From Legionella longbeachae (GTDB taxonomy: Bacteria > Pseudomonadota > Gammaproteobacteria > Legionellales > Legionellaceae): 10,358 nt of DNA. The notes under the pieces were generated by a model. That model was not told the origin of the DNA and ran no database searches. It worked only from the letters and a program-made list of their open reading frames with translations. Both the position numbers and the translations under genes were made by a program. The DNA lies in assembly GCA_016191305.1 (NCBI GenBank), contig JACPOX010000083.1, positions 11,915-22,272 on the forward strand, written 5' to 3'. Below are positions 7,790 to 10,358 of the stretch, piece by piece; position 1 is the stretch's first letter, and each line of letters begins with the position of its first letter.

Positions 7790-7814
7790 AATAGTCCTTT
7801 ATTATTACCCTATT

Positions 7815-7843
7815 ATTTTAATTTTAGACCAAATTTCAGTGAA
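7815..7843 (-). promoter_or_regulatory. Candidate promoter for the 117/378-residue gene pair
   Basis: On the minus strand TTCACT (7838-7843; 4 of 6 bases match TTGACA) and TAAAAT (7815-7820; 5 of 6 match TATAAT) are 17 bases apart. Transcription would start near 7808, about 20 bases before the GTG start and just before its AAAGGA ribosome site. The gap is very AT-rich, so such matches arise easily. Confidence 0.33.
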
Positions 7844-7846
7844 AAC

Positions 7847-9655
7847 CTAAATAAAGCAGGTGTTTTGAGCGTTACAATTACACTGTCCTGATACAACAAA
7901 AGTTATAACCTGATTAGCTCCCACTGAAATAGTGCCATTACAGGTATTACCATTACTTGTATTGGTTAGTGTAAAGGTTGCTCCACTAAACACTAGATAA
8001 CGTGGCCACATTTGAGAAACTGGAAACATGGTACTCGCTCTCACATTCGAGTTAATAATATTTGCAGCTTGTGTGGTCACAGGATTTGATTGAGTTATAG
8101 AAATATTGTACGTTGGAAACCCTACTACTGTTAATTGCGCCCCGTCACTATACCCATTGCAACCCTGATAATTCGCTTGAGAAAAAGAGGCGTTGGGTAT
8201 GGCATTTGCCGTGCTACCGTAGGTTTTTAATACACAATTTTGATCAAACACGCCATAATAATCTTCCATTGAACCAATAGTTACTTTTGCCGGTTCATCA
8301 TAAGCTTCAAATACCAAAACCCCCGCCTTATTGGTTGATGTATTCACAAAACCGTACAAAGGGTAAGAATTTATATAGGCAGGGATTAAGCCATTAAAAT
8401 AAGCGACTTCGTTTTCAACAGATGGTTCACAGGGCCCAGAGCCATAAATTCCCCCGCAAGCATAAGGAGGAGTTGGTTGTCCTCCCGCAGTGGCCCACCC
8501 TGTTTCAGCCATCAAAATAGGACGGCCTGCACTATAGTAAGATTGCTGTTGCATTTGATAATAATCCCAACCAATTGAATTGATGGCAGAGGACGAACTA
8601 ATAGTTTCAACCGACTGTGCCACCGGTACGCCCCATTGAAACGGATAGATATCCCCTGCTATGGGAGCACCCGGAGACTGCGCATTCACTAGAGTAGTAA
8701 TATCGTTGCTAGGAGGCGCAATAAGATCGGGTCCGAGAAAAGCAAATCCAACAGGAGCCTGGTTACCAGGGACCGCCTTCAAAGAATTGATTGCATTGAG
8801 GAGGTATTGAACATTACTACCACCACCTGGTCCACAAGTACCACAATAGTTTTCATGCCCAGAAAATACTAGCACCACAGTTTTATTAAATACGGCAGGA
8901 GTAACATCATTAATAATCGTTTCTAGCAGAGACGTAGCTGCAGAAATATCCACTTGGGATCCAGTCTGAGGGATTACCGCTTCGTAAATAACTTTCATAC
9001 CTAATGCATTGGCTTGGTTGATGATATCCACCCAAATATAATCGTAGGTTTGATAAGCACGGACGGTATTATACCCGGATGCTTTGAGTTGTTTTAACTC
9101 TTCATAGACATTGGTTATAGGCGTACCAGCAGGCCAAGTACTGTCTGTGCCATTGGCATTTCCCACGATAAAATCATCATGTTGATTAAATTGATTGTTC
9201 ACAGGAGTATAATGATTGGGTTGATAATCGACCCCCAATAAGCCTACCCAAGAGGTGCCACCATGAATTGAAGTGGTAGATAACGTAGGCAACTTTATTT
9301 TAGTATTGCCATATTTCATCGTCAATTGAGCTGATTTCACTCCTGTTGACGTGGGTGTTAAGGTAACTGTAACTGTACACTGTTCATATTGAGAGAGCTT
9401 CTTATTGCTGCATTGATTGGTCACATAAAATTCATCGGATAATCCAGGTGTTAGGATTTGCAGCGGCCCAGGCATGGTTCCAGGATAATTAGATATCATT
9501 TGGTAAACAGCCGTATAACTATTGCCTACATACGTTTTGGCAGGAAAATGCCCTGATACCAAGTTAGCATCAACCGGATTAATCGTTGCTGAAGCGGATT
9601 GAATTAAGACGCCAAACACGATCATAGTTAAACTGAATTTGGTAGCTATGTGCAT
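7847..9655 (-). CDS. Secreted GH17-like beta-1,3-glucan hydrolase or glucanosyltransferase
   Basis: A 602-residue exported protein. A Sec signal peptide (Lys6, then hydrophobic LTMIVFGVLI, cleavage after ASA at about 23) leads into a beta-sandwich-like domain (about 30-130) with two cysteines (82, 93), similar to bacterial Ig-like/ASH modules. Residues 139-460 look like a GH17 TIM barrel: LGVDYQPNHY, SGYNTVRAYQTYD, DIYPFQWG, GHEN with Glu268 as probable acid/base, AETGWATAGG with Glu384 as probable nucleophile (compare ETGWPS of plant and yeast enzymes) and FEAYDEPAK near the barrel end. Residues 490-602 form a separate Cys-containing, Thr/Asn-rich tail of unknown role. Known GH17 enzymes act on beta-1,3-glucans; targets in fungi, algae or amoebal cyst walls, and release by type II secretion, are inferences. 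The start is supported by the signal peptide and GGAG 8 bases before the ATG. The gene lies 90 bases after the barrel-protein gene. Confidence 0.85.
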   Translation of the reverse strand: MHIATKFSLTMIVFGVLIQSASATINPVDANLVSGHFPAKTYVGNSYTAVYQMISNYPGTMPGPLQILTPGLSDEFYVTNQCSNKKLSQYEQCTVTVTLTPTSTGVKSAQLTMKYGNTKIKLPTLSTTSIHGGTSWVGLLGVDYQPNHYTPVNNQFNQHDDFIVGNANGTDSTWPAGTPITNVYEELKQLKASGYNTVRAYQTYDYIWVDIINQANALGMKVIYEAVIPQTGSQVDISAATSLLETIINDVTPAVFNKTVVLVFSGHENYCGTCGPGGGSNVQYLLNAINSLKAVPGNQAPVGFAFLGPDLIAPPSNDITTLVNAQSPGAPIAGDIYPFQWGVPVAQSVETISSSSAINSIGWDYYQMQQQSYYSAGRPILMAETGWATAGGQPTPPYACGGIYGSGPCEPSVENEVAYFNGLIPAYINSYPLYGFVNTSTNKAGVLVFEAYDEPAKVTIGSMEDYYGVFDQNCVLKTYGSTANAIPNASFSQANYQGCNGYSDGAQLTVVGFPTYNISITQSNPVTTQAANIINSNVRASTMFPVSQMWPRYLVFSGATFTLTNTSNGNTCNGTISVGANQVITFVVSGQCNCNAQNTCFI

Positions 9656-9681
9656 TTATTTATCTCCATATGAAAATTTCA

Positions 9682-9697
9682 CCCCTTCGAAAAGGGG
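9682..9697 (-). terminator. Short GC hairpin in the leader of the GH17-like gene
   Basis: On the minus strand CCCCTT, loop TTCG, AAGGGG forms a 6-bp stem with a UUCG loop. It lies 48 bases after the barrel-protein stop and 26 bases before the GH17-like ATG. The bases after it (TGAAATTTTC) are only loosely T-rich, so it may be a weak terminator of the upstream gene, an attenuator, or a processing/stability element. Confidence 0.4.
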
Positions 9698-9745
9698 GGC
9701 GTTATGCATACTAAATAAGCTGATTCTTTTAAATACCTACAATCC

Positions 9746-10358
9746 TTATTTGAACATGACATGTATACCCACTAAAATGGCATTGGACGTAATGGCATTG
9801 GTTAAATGTCCTGAATATTCATTTTGAGCATTTCCGGTTTTTACATGACCAAAATCGGTATAACGATAAGCCAGATTTAGCGAGATAAGCTCCTGGGGAA
9901 AGAAGTAAATACCCGCGCCGACAGTGTAACTAAATTGAGATTGGGATGCTTGGGAAAAATTAGGTGAGACTCTAGGGATAATGCCAAATTTTGGCATTTC
10001 TTCATAAGGGCTTGCTTGATTAAAGGCTGCGCCTAAACCACCTGCTACATAAGGAATCATGAAGCGCATGCGAAACAAGCCTGCTTGAAGCAACGCCATC
10101 ACCGTTTGCCGTTTGACATTATATTGATAAGTATAATTATTAAATTCAGGTAAAGAGAATTGCTCAACGTCTCCTTTTAACCGAATAGACGTATCATACA
10201 AATAAGCCGCTGAAGCGCTGAAAAAAGGCAAGAATTCTCTTTGAGGAAAAAACCATTCATAACCTAAAGCCCCTCCAAAAACAGTCTCTTGCTCCCTGCT
10301 CTTGACTTGATAGCGATCCGCAGGCCAACCAACCCCAGCACCAATGGTGTTAGAGCGC
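9746..10358 (-). CDS. Outer-membrane beta-barrel protein, N-terminus beyond the window
   Basis: The visible 203 residues run without a stop to the right edge, so the gene starts outside the window; the TTG at 10231 is an internal leucine codon, not a start. The sequence alternates polar and hydrophobic residues in amphipathic strands with Gly and aromatic residues at turns, as in eight-stranded opacity-like barrels: NTIGAGVGWP, TVFGGALGYEWFF, PFFSASAAYLYD, MIPYVAGGLGAAFNQA, FSYTVGAGIYFF, ISLNLAYRYTDFGHVKTG and the last strand AILVGIHVMFK. The PYVAGGLGAAFN and LAYRYTDFG segments are typical of the OmpA/OprF-like and opacity-like barrel family. The chain ends in Phe-Lys rather than the terminal Phe common in such barrels. 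It presumably sits in the outer membrane; its specific role is not evident. A paralogous family of such barrels is common in Legionella. Confidence 0.8.
   Translation of the reverse strand, partial: RSNTIGAGVGWPADRYQVKSREQETVFGGALGYEWFFPQREFLPFFSASAAYLYDTSIRLKGDVEQFSLPEFNNYTYQYNVKRQTVMALLQAGLFRMRFMIPYVAGGLGAAFNQASPYEEMPKFGIIPRVSPNFSQASQSQFSYTVGAGIYFFPQELISLNLAYRYTDFGHVKTGNAQNEYSGHLTNAITSNAILVGIHVMFK

Noticed and set aside
9746..10231. Barrel-protein gene starting at TTG 10231
   Set aside because: The frame stays open to the window edge and the upstream residues continue barrel strands (TVFGGALGYEWFF), so the TTG is internal and the gene is partial.

Overview
The window looks like chromosomal DNA from an AT-rich gammaproteobacterium of the Legionella type. 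This is an inference from gene content: a long ankyrin-repeat protein of the kind these intracellular bacteria export into host cells, a secreted glucanase-like enzyme, an outer-membrane barrel protein, and housekeeping genes (parC, psd) whose products resemble gammaproteobacterial versions. I see no tRNA, rRNA, CRISPR array, insertion sequence or phage gene.

Layout. The left quarter holds one plus-strand gene, an ankyrin-repeat protein whose frame is still open at the left edge (1-2361). It converges on a run of minus-strand genes that fills the rest. Read in their own direction, right to left, these are: the 3' part of an outer-membrane beta-barrel gene (9746-10358, cut by the right edge); a secreted GH17-like glycoside hydrolase (7847-9655); a 117-residue protein with a GTG start (7436-7789); a 378-residue protein 11 bases further on (6288-7424); psd, phosphatidylserine decarboxylase (5359-6219); a class I methyltransferase only 2 bases after psd (4583-5356); and parC, topoisomerase IV subunit A (2415-4508). 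A hairpin (2371-2399) separates the convergent parC and ankyrin genes. No intergenic stretch exceeds 90 bases.

How they may work together. psd and the methyltransferase form a tight translational pair. The 117- and 378-residue proteins form a second pair with a plausible promoter of their own. The 378-residue protein has a His...Cys pattern resembling circularly permuted NlpC/P60 (YiiX-like) cysteine hydrolases and a polar Ser/Glu/Pro-rich tail like those of type IV secretion substrates. The GH17-like enzyme and the barrel protein belong to the cell envelope or exterior.

Points most worth a second look: parC lacks the first 48 or so codons of the family and has Met in place of the quinolone-site Ser80; two DnaA-box sequences lie over the putative parC promoter; and the 378-residue protein may be an unrecognised cysteine hydrolase.
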